The translations under genes and the position numbers were made by a program. Below the pieces are notes generated by a model, which searched no databases, was not told the origin of the DNA, and saw nothing but the letters and a program-made list of their open reading frames with translations. This document shows positions 45,500 through 54,551 of a DNA stretch of 64,000 nt, piece by piece. How positions within the stretch are numbered: the first letter of the stretch is position 1; each line of letters begins with the position of its first letter. The DNA is from Pseudomonas sp. W4I3 (GTDB lineage: Bacteria; Pseudomonadota; Gammaproteobacteria; Pseudomonadales; Pseudomonadaceae). The DNA is taken from assembly GCF_030816195.1 (NCBI RefSeq), contig NZ_JAUSXS010000001.1:558001-622000 (forward strand). The letters run 5' to 3'.

Positions 45500-45525
45500 G
45501 TGGGAGGGGGCTTGCCCCCTCCCAC
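45500..45525. repeat. Collapsed REP element, perfect 11-base hairpin
   Basis: GTGGGAGGGGG-CTTG-CCCCCTCCCAC looks like the two outer ends of a REPIN of the GTGGGAGGGG family joined with the middle deleted. It lies 35 bases after the lipid operon and could act as its terminator hairpin. Confidence 0.8.
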
Positions 45526-45691
45526 CTTGGTTTTGTGGTGCCTCCCAAGTTTAGGCAAGTCTGAAAACCGCTGCTTCTTGATCACCTAATCACTTGAAAC
45601 ACAGTTCATAAACCGTGCTTTCACGCTTGGCATATTGCGGCGGGGTTCGGTTGATCTCAGGATTCAGCCAGCCCCCTCATGGAGTCGAATC

Positions 45692-46576
45692 ATGTTCGCT
45701 GGTTTCCAGAAACAACAGCGCCAGGTCAATGGCCTGAACATCAGCTACCGCATCGGTGGCACCGGTCCGGCGCTGTTGCTTTTGCACGGCCATCCTCAGA
45801 CCCACGTCATCTGGCACAAGGTCGCCGAACGGTTGGCCGCTGAATTTACCGTGGTCGCCGCTGACTTGCGTGGCTATGGCGATAGCGGCAGGCCGGTTGC
45901 CGATGCGGAGCATTCAAATTATTCAAAGCGTGAGATGGCGCTTGATAGTGTTGAGTTGATGAAGTCGCTGGGCTTTGAGCAGTTCAGCGTTCTTGCCCAT
46001 GATCGTGGGGCGAGAGTGGCGCATCGCTTGGCCCTCGACCATCCCCGCGTGATCAAGCAAATCGTGCTGCTGGATATCGCCCCCACCCTGGCGATGTACA
46101 CGCAAACGAACGAAGCCTTCGCCCGTGCCTACTGGCACTGGTTTTTCCTCATCCGGCCGGCGCCGTTGCCGGAGAGCCTTATCGAGGCCAACCCCGAGCT
46201 CTATCTGCGCAGTGTGGTGGGCAGCCGCAGCGCTGGCCTGCAGCCCTTTACCGCAGAAGCATTCGGCGAGTACCTGCGTTGCCTGCAACTGCCCGGCAGC
46301 GCACGGGGCATTTGCGAGGATTACCGCGCCTCGGCCGGTATCGATCTGGAACATGATCGCGTGGATATCAACGCCGGCAATCAGCTAACGCAGCCGCTGT
46401 TGGTGCTATGGGGCGCCGAAGGCACCGTGGGGCGCTGTTTCGATCCATTAACGGAATGGCAGCAGGTAGCGACTGATGTACGCGGCAAAGCCTTGCCTTG
46501 CGGCCATTACATCGCTGAGGAAGTACCAGAACTATTGCTTGAAGAAGTGCTGAGCTTTTTCGCAAGACCGATGTAG
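45692..46576 (+). CDS. Alpha/beta hydrolase related to haloacetate (fluoroacetate) dehalogenase
   Basis: This 294-residue protein carries the residues recalled for fluoroacetate dehalogenases: nucleophile Asp and binding Arg in HDRGARVAHRLALDHP, the halide-pocket pair in YWHWFF, the oxyanion His-Gly in LLHGHPQTHVIWH, and the base His in GHYIAEEVPE. It would hydrolyse haloacetates to glycolate; epoxide hydrolase activity is a less likely option because Asp-Arg-Gly-Ala replaces the usual sequence. GGAG precedes ATG 45692 by nine bases. It stands upstream of a DctA-like symporter that could import the acid. Confidence 0.85.
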   Translation: MFAGFQKQQRQVNGLNISYRIGGTGPALLLLHGHPQTHVIWHKVAERLAAEFTVVAADLRGYGDSGRPVADAEHSNYSKREMALDSVELMKSLGFEQFSVLAHDRGARVAHRLALDHPRVIKQIVLLDIAPTLAMYTQTNEAFARAYWHWFFLIRPAPLPESLIEANPELYLRSVVGSRSAGLQPFTAEAFGEYLRCLQLPGSARGICEDYRASAGIDLEHDRVDINAGNQLTQPLLVLWGAEGTVGRCFDPLTEWQQVATDVRGKALPCGHYIAEEVPELLLEEVLSFFARPM

Positions 46577-46663
46577 CCAAGCCACTGGAAAAACCGCCTC
46601 GCAGGCACAGCCAGTGCCTTCGAGCGCTTTTGCTCGCCCGAAAAAAGCCTGGAGATAATAACA

Positions 46664-47968
46664 ATGACAATAAGAAAACTGCTGGGAACGCTCTATGTAC
46701 AGGTGATTATCGCCATTGCCCTGGGCATTGCCGTTGGTCATTACTGGCCCCAGGTGGGGGTCGACCTCAAACCCCTGGGTGACGGTTTTATCAAACTCAT
46801 CAAAATGATCATTGGCCCGATCATTTTTTGTACGGTGGTATCGGGTATCACCAGCATGCACGACGTCAAGCAGGTGGGTCGCGTCGGCGGCAAGGCGCTG
46901 CTGTACTTTGAGGTGGTGTCCACCGTAGCGTTGATGATCGGGCTGCTCGCTGCGCATCTGATACGCCCCGGCGCGGGGTTCAATATCGATGTAAACACCC
47001 TCGACAGCTCGGCGATTGCCGGCTTTGTGGGGCAGGCCGAACATGGCGAAGGCATTGTCGGTTTTCTACTCCATGTGATCCCTACGACCTTCTTCAACGC
47101 CTTTGCGCAGGGCGAAATACTGCCGGTACTGTTCGTTTCAATCCTCTTCGGTGTGGCGCTGGTCATTGTTGGCGAGAAAGCGCGTCCGCTGGTGAACGTG
47201 GTTCACCAGGCCAGTGAGGTGTTCTTTCGTATTGTCGGCATGATCAGTCGCGTTGCGCCCATTGGTGCCTTCGGGGCTATCGCGTTCACCATCGGCAAAT
47301 ACGGATTGGGCGCACTGCTGCCGCTGCTGAAACTGGTGGGCACTTTTTACATCGCAGGCCTGTTCTTTGTGGTGGTTGTACTGGGCAGCATCGCTCGCTG
47401 TGCCGGGGTAAATATCTTCAAGCTGCTGGGCTACATCAAGGCTGAACTACTGATCGTGCTGGGCACCAGTTCCTCGGAATCGGCGCTGCCGCAGATCATT
47501 CAGAAACTGGAAAGCCTGGGCGCTTCCAAGGGCGTCGTGGGCATCGTGGTGCCCACCGGGTATACGTTCAACCTGGACGGCACCAACATTTACATGACGC
47601 TCGCCGTGCTGTTTCTGGCTCAGGCCACCAACACCGATTTGAGTCTGGAGCAGCAGCTCACCTTGTTGGCGGTGGCGATGCTGACGTCCAAAGGCGCAGG
47701 GGCGGTGGTCGGTGCGGGCTTCGTAGCGCTAGCTGCCAGCCTGGCCGTAGTGCCTACCGTGCCAGTGGCTGCCATGGTGCTGATTCTGGGCGTTGACCGT
47801 TTCATGGCTGAGTGCCGCTCACTGACCAACATCATTGGCAACGCAGTAGCGGCGCTGGTGATCGCCGCTTGGGAAGGAGAACTGGACCGGCGCCTGCTCG
47901 CGCCAGTGGCGACAAAGCGCAGCGTGCCCGCTGCGCTGAATCAGCCGGAGCACGCCGCCGCCGACTAA
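46664..47968 (+). CDS. Dicarboxylate/cation symporter, DctA family
   Basis: This 434-residue carrier has the family features [17 protein letters not shown] (serine-rich reentrant loop) and [20 protein letters not shown] with the second loop [17 protein letters not shown]. It imports C4-dicarboxylates or similar acids with protons or sodium. GGAGATAATAACA precedes the ATG. It is flanked by a dehalogenase-like gene and a LysR gene and may serve one of these pathways; the main dctA is expected elsewhere, so no symbol is given. Confidence 0.9.
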   Translation: MTIRKLLGTLYVQVIIAIALGIAVGHYWPQVGVDLKPLGDGFIKLIKMIIGPIIFCTVVSGITSMHDVKQVGRVGGKALLYFEVVSTVALMIGLLAAHLIRPGAGFNIDVNTLDSSAIAGFVGQAEHGEGIVGFLLHVIPTTFFNAFAQGEILPVLFVSILFGVALVIVGEKARPLVNVVHQASEVFFRIVGMISRVAPIGAFGAIAFTIGKYGLGALLPLLKLVGTFYIAGLFFVVVVLGSIARCAGVNIFKLLGYIKAELLIVLGTSSSESALPQIIQKLESLGASKGVVGIVVPTGYTFNLDGTNIYMTLAVLFLAQATNTDLSLEQQLTLLAVAMLTSKGAGAVVGAGFVALAASLAVVPTVPVAAMVLILGVDRFMAECRSLTNIIGNAVAALVIAAWEGELDRRLLAPVATKRSVPAALNQPEHAAAD

Positions 47969-48065
47969 GCGCATGAATGGGCGCAACAACCGTCCCTCCA
48001 TGCGATGTTATCCTCGCGGTTCACGCCGCCACGCAGCTCTTTTGATGATCTACAAGAAAGACTCG

Positions 48066-48959
48066 ATGCCCCTTCCCGAAGACCTGCGGGTGTTCCTGAC
48101 CGTGATCCGCAAGGCCAGCTTTGCCGCGGCCGCCGATGAGCTTGGCTTGTCGGCGGCTTACGTCAGCAAGCGTATCCAGATCCTCGAAAATACCCTGGCG
48201 ACACGTTTGCTGCACCGTACCAGCCGACGTGTCACGCTGACCGACGATGGCGAGCGGGTAAAGGACTGGGCGGCGCGCATTCTGGAGGACTTCCAGCATC
48301 TGGCCGATGAGTTGGTCGATGCCCATGACAGCCCGCGTGGCCGACTGCATATCTGCAGCAGCTTCGGCTTCGGCCGCAATCACGTGGCGCCTGCCCTGGC
48401 GTTGCTGGCCGATCGTTATCCCGAGCTGGAAATCCGCCTGGACCTGTTCGATCGGGTGGTGGATATCGTCAGCGAAGGGTTCGACCTGGAAATTCGTGTC
48501 GGCGACGACATCCCCGGCCAGCACATCGGCCGTCAACTGGTCAGCAACCGCCGCATCTTGTGCGCCGCTCCCAGCTACCTGGAACGCCACGGGACACCCG
48601 CGCAGCTGAGTGACCTGGAGCGCCATGAATGCCTGGTCTTGAAGGAGCGCGACAACGCCTTCGGCGTCTGGGTATTGGAGCGCGACGGCAAGCAGGAGAG
48701 CGTGCGGGTGGGAGGGCCGTTGTCATCCAACAGCGGCGAGATCGTCTTGCAGTGGGCGCTGCACGGGCGGGGGGTGCTGCTGCGTTCGCTGTGGGATGCC
48801 AAACCGTTGCTCGAACAGGGCGAGCTGGTTCAGGTACTGCATGACTATGGGCAAAGCGCCAATGTGTGGGCCGTCTACCCCACGCGTCTTGCTCACTCGG
48901 GAAAGCTGCGGGCCTGTGTCGAATTTCTGCAGGCGCACTTTGCGGGGTTGTCGATTTGA
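48066..48959 (+). CDS. LysR-family transcriptional regulator (DmlR-like)
   Basis: This 297-residue regulator has an N-terminal helix-turn-helix (FLTVIRKASFAAAADELG, LSAAYVSKRIQILE) and an effector domain of the type in DmlR/TtdR, which control malate or tartrate use. The start at ATG 48066 (MPLPEDLRVFL) is chosen by alignment with the family. It is codirectional with the symporter gene and converges on the leuCD-like pair, either of which could be its target. Confidence 0.85.
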   Translation: MPLPEDLRVFLTVIRKASFAAAADELGLSAAYVSKRIQILENTLATRLLHRTSRRVTLTDDGERVKDWAARILEDFQHLADELVDAHDSPRGRLHICSSFGFGRNHVAPALALLADRYPELEIRLDLFDRVVDIVSEGFDLEIRVGDDIPGQHIGRQLVSNRRILCAAPSYLERHGTPAQLSDLERHECLVLKERDNAFGVWVLERDGKQESVRVGGPLSSNSGEIVLQWALHGRGVLLRSLWDAKPLLEQGELVQVLHDYGQSANVWAVYPTRLAHSGKLRACVEFLQAHFAGLSI

Positions 48960-48968
48960 GCCAAGCAA

Positions 48969-48988
48969 GGCGCACAGGATTGTGCGCC
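48969..48988. terminator. Hairpin between the convergent LysR and leuD-like genes
   Basis: GGCGCACA-GGAT-TGTGCGCC is a perfect 8-base stem with a 4-base loop located between two convergent stop codons. No T tract follows, so termination is a guess from position. Confidence 0.45.
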
Positions 48989-49019
48989 AGCCAGCGCGGC
49001 TATCGAGACAGCCGTCTGG

Positions 49020-49634
49020 TCACGACAGCCATGGGTTAGCGGCCAGATGGTCGCGCTCGAACGCTCGAATTTCATCGCTGCGCTGCAGGGTACTGCCAAT
49101 GGCATCCAGGCCGAGTAACAGCGCGGTTTTGCGCAGGGTATCGATCTGGAAGGGAACCACTTCGCCGTCGTGCAGCAGGATGGTTTGTTCGTTCAGGTCG
49201 ATTGAAATCTCAGCCGTCTGTGGCTGCCCGACGATCTCGCCGATGCGCTGCACTGTGGCCACTTCAAGGCTGATCAGCAGCACGCCGTTACGCTGGCAGT
49301 TGTCGTAAAAAATACCGGCGAAGCTGCTGCCGATCAGCGCGCGAATGCCCCTTTGCTTGAGGCCCCAAACCGCATGCTCGCGACTGGAACCGCAGCCAAA
49401 GTTGGGGCCCACCACCAAAAAGCATGCGCTCTGCCAGGGGGGCATATTGAGCACAAAGGCAGGGTCTGGCTGCCCTGAGGGCAAAAAGCGCACGTCATGA
49501 AACAGCCCCTGTTCCAGGCCATTGCGGTCAATGCCTTTGAGGAACTGCTTGGGCATGATCACGTCGGTGTCGATATTGGCCGCCAACATCGGCGCCGCTG
49601 TGCCGGTGACGTGGGTAAAGGAATGGTTGCTCAT
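49020..49634 (-). CDS. Isopropylmalate dehydratase-like small subunit (LeuD paralogue)
   Basis: This 204-residue swivel-domain subunit has NIDTDVIMPKQFLKGI and GPNFGCGSSREHAVWGLKQR, both typical of LeuD. It works with the large subunit encoded upstream; its ATG overlaps that stop (ATGA). The true leuCDB operon of pseudomonads contains leuB, which is absent here, and the pair sits among catabolic genes, so the substrate may be another hydroxyacid such as citramalate or dimethylmalate. The product name in databases may still be LeuD. Confidence 0.85.
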   Translation of the reverse strand: MSNHSFTHVTGTAAPMLAANIDTDVIMPKQFLKGIDRNGLEQGLFHDVRFLPSGQPDPAFVLNMPPWQSACFLVVGPNFGCGSSREHAVWGLKQRGIRALIGSSFAGIFYDNCQRNGVLLISLEVATVQRIGEIVGQPQTAEISIDLNEQTILLHDGEVVPFQIDTLRKTALLLGLDAIGSTLQRSDEIRAFERDHLAANPWLS

Positions 49635-51052
49635 ACGCGCTCCCCGATTTGCCGAACATCCGTCAGATGCCCGCTTATTGCAGCGGCTGCCACCATTGCC
49701 GGGCTCATCAGGTGCGTACGTGCCCCGGCGCCCTGGCGGCCTTCGAAATTGCGGTTGGTGCTGGAGGCGCAACGGTCTCCCGGCGCGAGCACGTCGTCGT
49801 TCATGGCCAGGCACATGGAACAGCCCGATTGACGCCATTCGAACCCCGCGTCCCGAAAAATAGCGGCCAAGCCCTCAGCCTCGGCCTGATCGCGAACTTC
49901 GGTGGAGCCCGGCACGACCATCGCACGCACATGCGGGGCCACGCGTCTGCCGCCGATTACGCGGGCGGCATCGCGCAGGTCTTCGATACGGGCGTTGGTG
50001 CACGACCCGATGAACGCATGGCTGATCACCACTTCATTTAACGGCTCGCCCGCCTTGAGCCCCATGTAAGTCAGGGCACGTTGCATGTCCCGGCGCAGGA
50101 TCAGGTCGCTGACCTGCAGCGGATCTGGAACCTGCCCGTCAATAGCGACGACCTGATCAGGACTCGTGCCCCATGTGACCATCGGCAGCAGCCTGCTGAC
50201 GTCCAGCGTAACCTCATGATCGAACACGGCACCCTCGTCGCTGTGCAAGTTGCGCCACACGGCCACTGCTCGGCGCCATTGCTCGCCTTTGGGCGCACGC
50301 GGCTTACCCTCGAGGTAGTCGAACACCTTCTGGTCTGGCGCCATGAACGCGCCACGCGCGCCGGCTTCAACAGCCATGTTGCACATGGTCATGCGCGCCT
50401 CGACGCTCAGGGCATCAATGGTTGAACCGACAAATTCGATAGCGAACCCCGTGGCCCCGGAGGCGCCGATTTGACCGATCAGGGCCATGATGACGTCCTT
50501 GGATGTCAGGCCCGGCGACAACGCGCCCACGACCCTGACCCGCATGGTTTTCAGGCGTTTGTAAACCAGGGTTTGCGAGGCCAGCAGGTGCTCGATTTCT
50601 GAGGTGCCGATGCCAAACCCGAAGGCACCGAGGGCGCCATACGTAGTGGTGTGACTGTCACCCGCCGCAATCACCATCCCCGGAAGGATAAACCCCTGTT
50701 CGGGCGCGATAACGTGTTCGATACCCTGACGCTTATCCAGGATATCCAAGAGTTCGATACCGAAATCCTGACAATTGCGCGACAGATAGGAGACTTGCCG
50801 CGCACCACCGGCATCGGGCATCACGGCGGTACGTTCAGGCGCGGTGGGGTTCACGTGATCGACGACCGCCAACGCCGTTCCAGGACGCCATACCTGGCGC
50901 CCGGCTTCACGCAGACCGCTGAACGCCTGCGGGCTGGTGTATTCGTTGATGACCTGACGATCGATGTACAACAGGACATGGCCCTGCTCGTCCAGCGAGC
51001 AGACCGTGTGCGAATCGATGTGCTTTTGATAGAGGGTTTTGGGGCTGCTCAT
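49631..51052 (-). CDS. Isopropylmalate dehydratase-like large subunit (LeuC paralogue)
   Basis: This 473-residue aconitase-superfamily subunit has the [4Fe-4S] cysteine ligands in GSCTNARIEDLRDAARV and SGCSMCLAMNDD, plus MVIAAGDSHTTTYGALGAFG. It catalyses stereospecific isomerisation or dehydration of a hydroxyacid with its small subunit. No leuB or leuA lies nearby. The gene pair faces the LysR/DctA-like unit tail to tail, and the TetR gene follows upstream in the same direction 168 bases away. Confidence 0.87.
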   Translation of the reverse strand: MSSPKTLYQKHIDSHTVCSLDEQGHVLLYIDRQVINEYTSPQAFSGLREAGRQVWRPGTALAVVDHVNPTAPERTAVMPDAGGARQVSYLSRNCQDFGIELLDILDKRQGIEHVIAPEQGFILPGMVIAAGDSHTTTYGALGAFGFGIGTSEIEHLLASQTLVYKRLKTMRVRVVGALSPGLTSKDVIMALIGQIGASGATGFAIEFVGSTIDALSVEARMTMCNMAVEAGARGAFMAPDQKVFDYLEGKPRAPKGEQWRRAVAVWRNLHSDEGAVFDHEVTLDVSRLLPMVTWGTSPDQVVAIDGQVPDPLQVSDLILRRDMQRALTYMGLKAGEPLNEVVISHAFIGSCTNARIEDLRDAARVIGGRRVAPHVRAMVVPGSTEVRDQAEAEGLAAIFRDAGFEWRQSGCSMCLAMNDDVLAPGDRCASSTNRNFEGRQGAGARTHLMSPAMVAAAAISGHLTDVRQIGERV

Positions 51053-51220
51053 TCAAGAATTCTCTGAGGGTGGACACTCACGCGGACACCTTCAACAGAA
51101 TAGGGACCGGGGTGTTGCCATCAAGAGCAGCTTCGGAATACATGGATCTACAGTTCGTGTATGACCGGCGAGCCGATGACTCGCACGGCAGCCCGGCGCA
51201 AGCCCTCGCCTATCGGCCCG

Positions 51221-51793
51221 TCACGATCCCAGGCGACGGTTTACCATCTCGGTCAAGCGTTCGCCTACGCGTTCAATCCCTTTGTTTTGCGCCACCACCT
51301 GGGCACCTTCCATGAGCAGGGTCAGCTCCTGGGCGACCTGTTCCGGCTCGTTCAGTGCCATGTCTGTGCAGAGGGCAAGCAGTCGAGCGAATTGCCGTTG
51401 CTTGTGCAGCTGAATCAGCGTGCGGGCGGGATGATCAGCCTCTGGCAGCTCGGCCAGGGTATTGGTGAACGGGCAGCCACGGTAATCCGAGCCGTCCAGG
51501 TCATTGACGATGAACTCAAGAAACCCCAGCAGTTGCTCGCGCGGTGAGTGCGGATACTGCGCTGCCAGGCGGTCGAAGACATCGGCATAGCTGTCAGTTA
51601 GTTGCTCAAGCCATTCCAGCACCAGCGCGTCCTTGTTCTCGAAATGCCGGTACGCGGTCATTTTCGTCGAGGCAGCCCGCTCGGCGATGGCGTCCATGCT
51701 GACTCGCGTGATCCCTTGCTCCCGGAACAGCGTCCCGGCCGCATCAATGATGCGTTCTCTGGGCGGCAGCTGGGGGATCGATTGTGAGCGCAT
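51221..51793 (-). CDS. TetR-family regulator, likely repressor of itself and the divergent amidase
   Basis: This 190-residue regulator has the TetR DNA-binding domain (RERIIDAAGTLFREQGITRV, SMDAIAERAASTKMTAYRHF) and an all-helical ligand domain with the pattern YRGCPFTNTLAEL seen in TetR proteins related to AcrR/LmrA types. Three evenly spaced palindromes lie in the 100-base gap to the divergent amidase gene, so control of both is likely. The ligand could be the amidase substrate. Confidence 0.88.
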   Translation of the reverse strand: MRSQSIPQLPPRERIIDAAGTLFREQGITRVSMDAIAERAASTKMTAYRHFENKDALVLEWLEQLTDSYADVFDRLAAQYPHSPREQLLGFLEFIVNDLDGSDYRGCPFTNTLAELPEADHPARTLIQLHKQRQFARLLALCTDMALNEPEQVAQELTLLMEGAQVVAQNKGIERVGERLTEMVNRRLGS

Positions 51794-51812
51794 GAATATT
51801 TCCTCTTGACAG

Positions 51813-51872
51813 CGATACCGGAAAGTATCGCATGATACCGAACGGTATCGTTGGATACCGAGCAGTATCGAT
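51813..51872. promoter_or_regulatory. Triple tandem operator of the TetR-amidase divergent promoter
   Basis: Three dyads follow each other at 20-base steps: CGATACCGGAAAGTATCG (51813-51830), TGATACCGAACGGTATCG (51833-51850) and GGATACCGAGCAGTATCG (51853-51870). The shared form is GATACCG-N3/4-(G)TATCG. A possible promoter for the amidase (TTGGAT at 51851, CATACT at 51873) overlaps the third site, so binding would block it. TTGACA at 51806 may be part of another promoter. Confidence 0.82.
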
Positions 51873-51893
51873 CATACTAAAATGGGGAATGTC

Positions 51894-53336
51894 ATGCATC
51901 TGTCCGACTACGCTATCCATGATGCTACGGGCCTGAGTCAACTGATCAAGGCCAGACAGGTCAGCGCATCCGAGGTGCGTGCTGCGGCCTTGCAAGCCAT
52001 TGAGGCACTCAACCCGCAGGTTAACGCACTGGTTGAAACCTGGGATGACGAGCCTGCGCCCCAGGCGGGCGCGTTTTTAGGCGTGCCTGTTCTGCTCAAG
52101 GACCTGGGTATCACGGCCAAGGGGCGTCGCAACGAACTGGGCAGTGCGCTGGCGCTCGGTTGCACGGCTGAAGGAGATTCGCAGCTCATGAGTCGCTTGC
52201 GTGTTGCCGGATTTGTGCCGCTTGGCAGGACCACAACACCGGAATTCGCCGCGAGCACCACCACCGAAAGCCGACTCTGTGGCCCCACTCGTAATCCCTG
52301 GGATGTCCAACGAAGCGCCGGAGGCTCAAGTGGCGGTTCTGCAGCAGCAGTCGCAGCCGGCATGGTACCCATCGCGCACGCAACCGATGGCGGCGGGTCC
52401 ATCCGCGTACCGGCGTCAATGTGTGGCCTGTTCGGCTTGAAGCCCAGCCGCGGGCGGGTGCCCATGGGGCCGGATGTCGATGAAGTCTGGAGCGGTCTTG
52501 CAGTACATGGCGTGCTGACGCGCTCGGTGCGTGACAGTGCTGCCGTGCTGGACGCGGTGCAGGGCAGCGCAACAGGTGACCCGTTCCACATTGCGCCGCC
52601 GCTGACCAGCTTTCTGGAGCAATCCCGGCGTGAGCCCAACCCATTGCGTATTGGCGTGCAAACTCGCCCGCTTGATGGCCAAGCGCTGCACCCCGCGGTG
52701 AGAACGGCGTTGGCGCAGACGATGCGACATCTTGAGGCGCTTGGGCACAAGGTCGAAGAAATCGAGCCGGATATAGGATTGAGCTGGGAGGCTTTCGTTG
52801 AGCTGAATGGGCGCTTCTGGTCATCCAATACCGCCGCCTGGATCGACGCCATTGCAGCCGCAACCGGGCGTAGTATCGATGCTGAACACCTTGAGCCCGC
52901 TACCTTGGCGCTGTACCGATACGGCAAGACCCTCAGTGCCACCGAGCTGCTGGGTGCATTGTACGAGCGCAATATTGTCGCCCGAAAGCTCGGCGGTTTT
53001 TTTGAGCATTACGATCTGCTGCTTTCACCGACCTTGCCAGGCTTGGCACCGATGATCGGCCATTACAACGCTCAGCAGGAGCAGCTCGACGGGCGAGGCT
53101 GGATGAGCCACGTGTTCAGCCAGTCACCGTTCACAGCACTGGCGAATGTTACCGGGGCCCCGGCCATGTCGGTCCCGCTGGCACACGACCCGCAGACCGG
53201 TTTGCCTATCGGCATGCAGTTCATGGGTAAGTTTGGCGCTGAGGGCGTGTTGCTGGGGTTGGCAGGGCAGCTGGAACGGGCAGTTCCGTGGGACGGACGT
53301 CGTCCGGGCGTGTGGGCGGGTAACCTCTGCAAATGA
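51894..53336 (+). CDS. Amidase of the amidase-signature family
   Basis: This 480-residue hydrolase has the Ser-cis-Ser-Lys catalytic set: Lys in VPVLLKDLG near residue 75, cis-Ser in AGGSSGGSAAAVAAG, and nucleophile Ser in ATDGGGSIRVPAS near residue 172. It cleaves a carboxamide to acid and ammonia. GGGG about seven bases before ATG 51894 decides the start over ATG 51882. Substrate unknown; GatA is excluded because no gatCB lies nearby. It is controlled by the divergent TetR gene and converges on the MFS gene with three bases between the stops. Confidence 0.9.
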   Translation: MHLSDYAIHDATGLSQLIKARQVSASEVRAAALQAIEALNPQVNALVETWDDEPAPQAGAFLGVPVLLKDLGITAKGRRNELGSALALGCTAEGDSQLMSRLRVAGFVPLGRTTTPEFAASTTTESRLCGPTRNPWDVQRSAGGSSGGSAAAVAAGMVPIAHATDGGGSIRVPASMCGLFGLKPSRGRVPMGPDVDEVWSGLAVHGVLTRSVRDSAAVLDAVQGSATGDPFHIAPPLTSFLEQSRREPNPLRIGVQTRPLDGQALHPAVRTALAQTMRHLEALGHKVEEIEPDIGLSWEAFVELNGRFWSSNTAAWIDAIAAATGRSIDAEHLEPATLALYRYGKTLSATELLGALYERNIVARKLGGFFEHYDLLLSPTLPGLAPMIGHYNAQQEQLDGRGWMSHVFSQSPFTALANVTGAPAMSVPLAHDPQTGLPIGMQFMGKFGAEGVLLGLAGQLERAVPWDGRRPGVWAGNLCK

Positions 53337-53339
53337 GAA

Positions 53340-54551
53340 TCACGCCAAACTCGACGCCTTAGCGTAGCGATTTATGTGTTGGTTTAACAGCAGACCTATG
53401 CCGCTTAAGACGATGAAACTCAGTGCCAGGGTAATTTGCAGGTTGTTGGTGCTGAGGTTGACTAGGGCACTGATCAATCCGCCTGAGATAAAAATTAGCG
53501 TATTGCCTGCCGAGGCCGAGGCACCAGCGTTATCCGGGAATAGCTCCATAGCTTTGGACGTGGCTGCAGGCCGCGTTATGGTAGTGCCAGCGGTACAGAT
53601 AATCATTGGGACCAGCATGGTGAAGACGGACAGGCCAAATTGGTTCCATAATAGAAGCATCACTAACCCCGCAACGAAAATCAGTAATAGTCCTATAACA
53701 ATTTGTGTACCCGCCTCCATATGCTTATTCATCACGCCTGCAAGGATACCGCCTGTCACGTAGGCTGCTCCGTACAACAGCAGCGTCTGAGAAAACTCAT
53801 AGCTGCTTAGTTGCAACTGCTCCATGAATATTAGGGGCGATATGACGATGAATGAGAAATGGCAAGCAAAAACAATTGCAGCGATTAGCCAGTAGGCCAC
53901 GAAACTGGAGTTACTGCAGATTCGCCGGTAGGCTCTCAAGATACTGATACGCGGCCCCGTGTTGTTGATAGGCAGGTTTTCCAGCGATACCAAAGCCTTC
54001 ACGAATACCAAAGCGGCAATCACTGCGAAGACATAGAAACTACCTTGCCAATCCATCAGTTCCTGCAACAAGCTTCCGGCCAGGGGAGAGACCGAAATGA
54101 AGATTCCACTGGCGGTTACCATCAGAATTCGTAAACGATCTCGCTCTTTGCCGATAAATAGATCCTGAACCAATGCCTGGGACAGTACGAAACAGCCACA
54201 CCCTACTGCCTGGATCACACGGAATAACAAAAAAGACTCATAGTTCGTGGCCCATACGCAACCCAAGGCGCCAGCCATGGATACTGCCATGCCAACCAGT
54301 AACAACGTTTTACGGCCGAGTATGTCCGACAAAGGGCCAATCAGTAACTGAGATAACGAGATACCGATGGCAAAAAAGCTGATCGACAAGGCGATCTCGG
54401 ACGTTGTGGTGCTGAAGTGCTGCGATAACGAAGGAAACGAAGGCAGAAGCACGTCCACCGGAAACACGCCCAGCATGACCATTGCCATAAGTAGTACGGT
54501 TGCGCCGACTTTCCTGGCCTTGGCAACGGAGTGATCCTTTAATTCAAGCAT
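53340..54551 (-). CDS. MFS exporter, Bcr/CflA drug-resistance type, of the SagB-diiron cluster
   Basis: This 403-residue transporter has 12 predicted helices, with PVDVLLPSFPSLSQHF and GPLSDILGRKTLLLVG (motif A) in the N-terminal half, as in Bcr/CflA multidrug exporters. Its ATG lies inside the 3' end of the diiron oxygenase gene (8-base overlap), so translation is coupled. Codons are AT-richer than in flanking genes. It probably exports, or gives self-protection against, the product of this operon. Confidence 0.87.
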   Translation of the reverse strand: MLELKDHSVAKARKVGATVLLMAMVMLGVFPVDVLLPSFPSLSQHFSTTTSEIALSISFFAIGISLSQLLIGPLSDILGRKTLLLVGMAVSMAGALGCVWATNYESFLLFRVIQAVGCGCFVLSQALVQDLFIGKERDRLRILMVTASGIFISVSPLAGSLLQELMDWQGSFYVFAVIAALVFVKALVSLENLPINNTGPRISILRAYRRICSNSSFVAYWLIAAIVFACHFSFIVISPLIFMEQLQLSSYEFSQTLLLYGAAYVTGGILAGVMNKHMEAGTQIVIGLLLIFVAGLVMLLLWNQFGLSVFTMLVPMIICTAGTTITRPAATSKAMELFPDNAGASASAGNTLIFISGGLISALVNLSTNNLQITLALSFIVLSGIGLLLNQHINRYAKASSLA

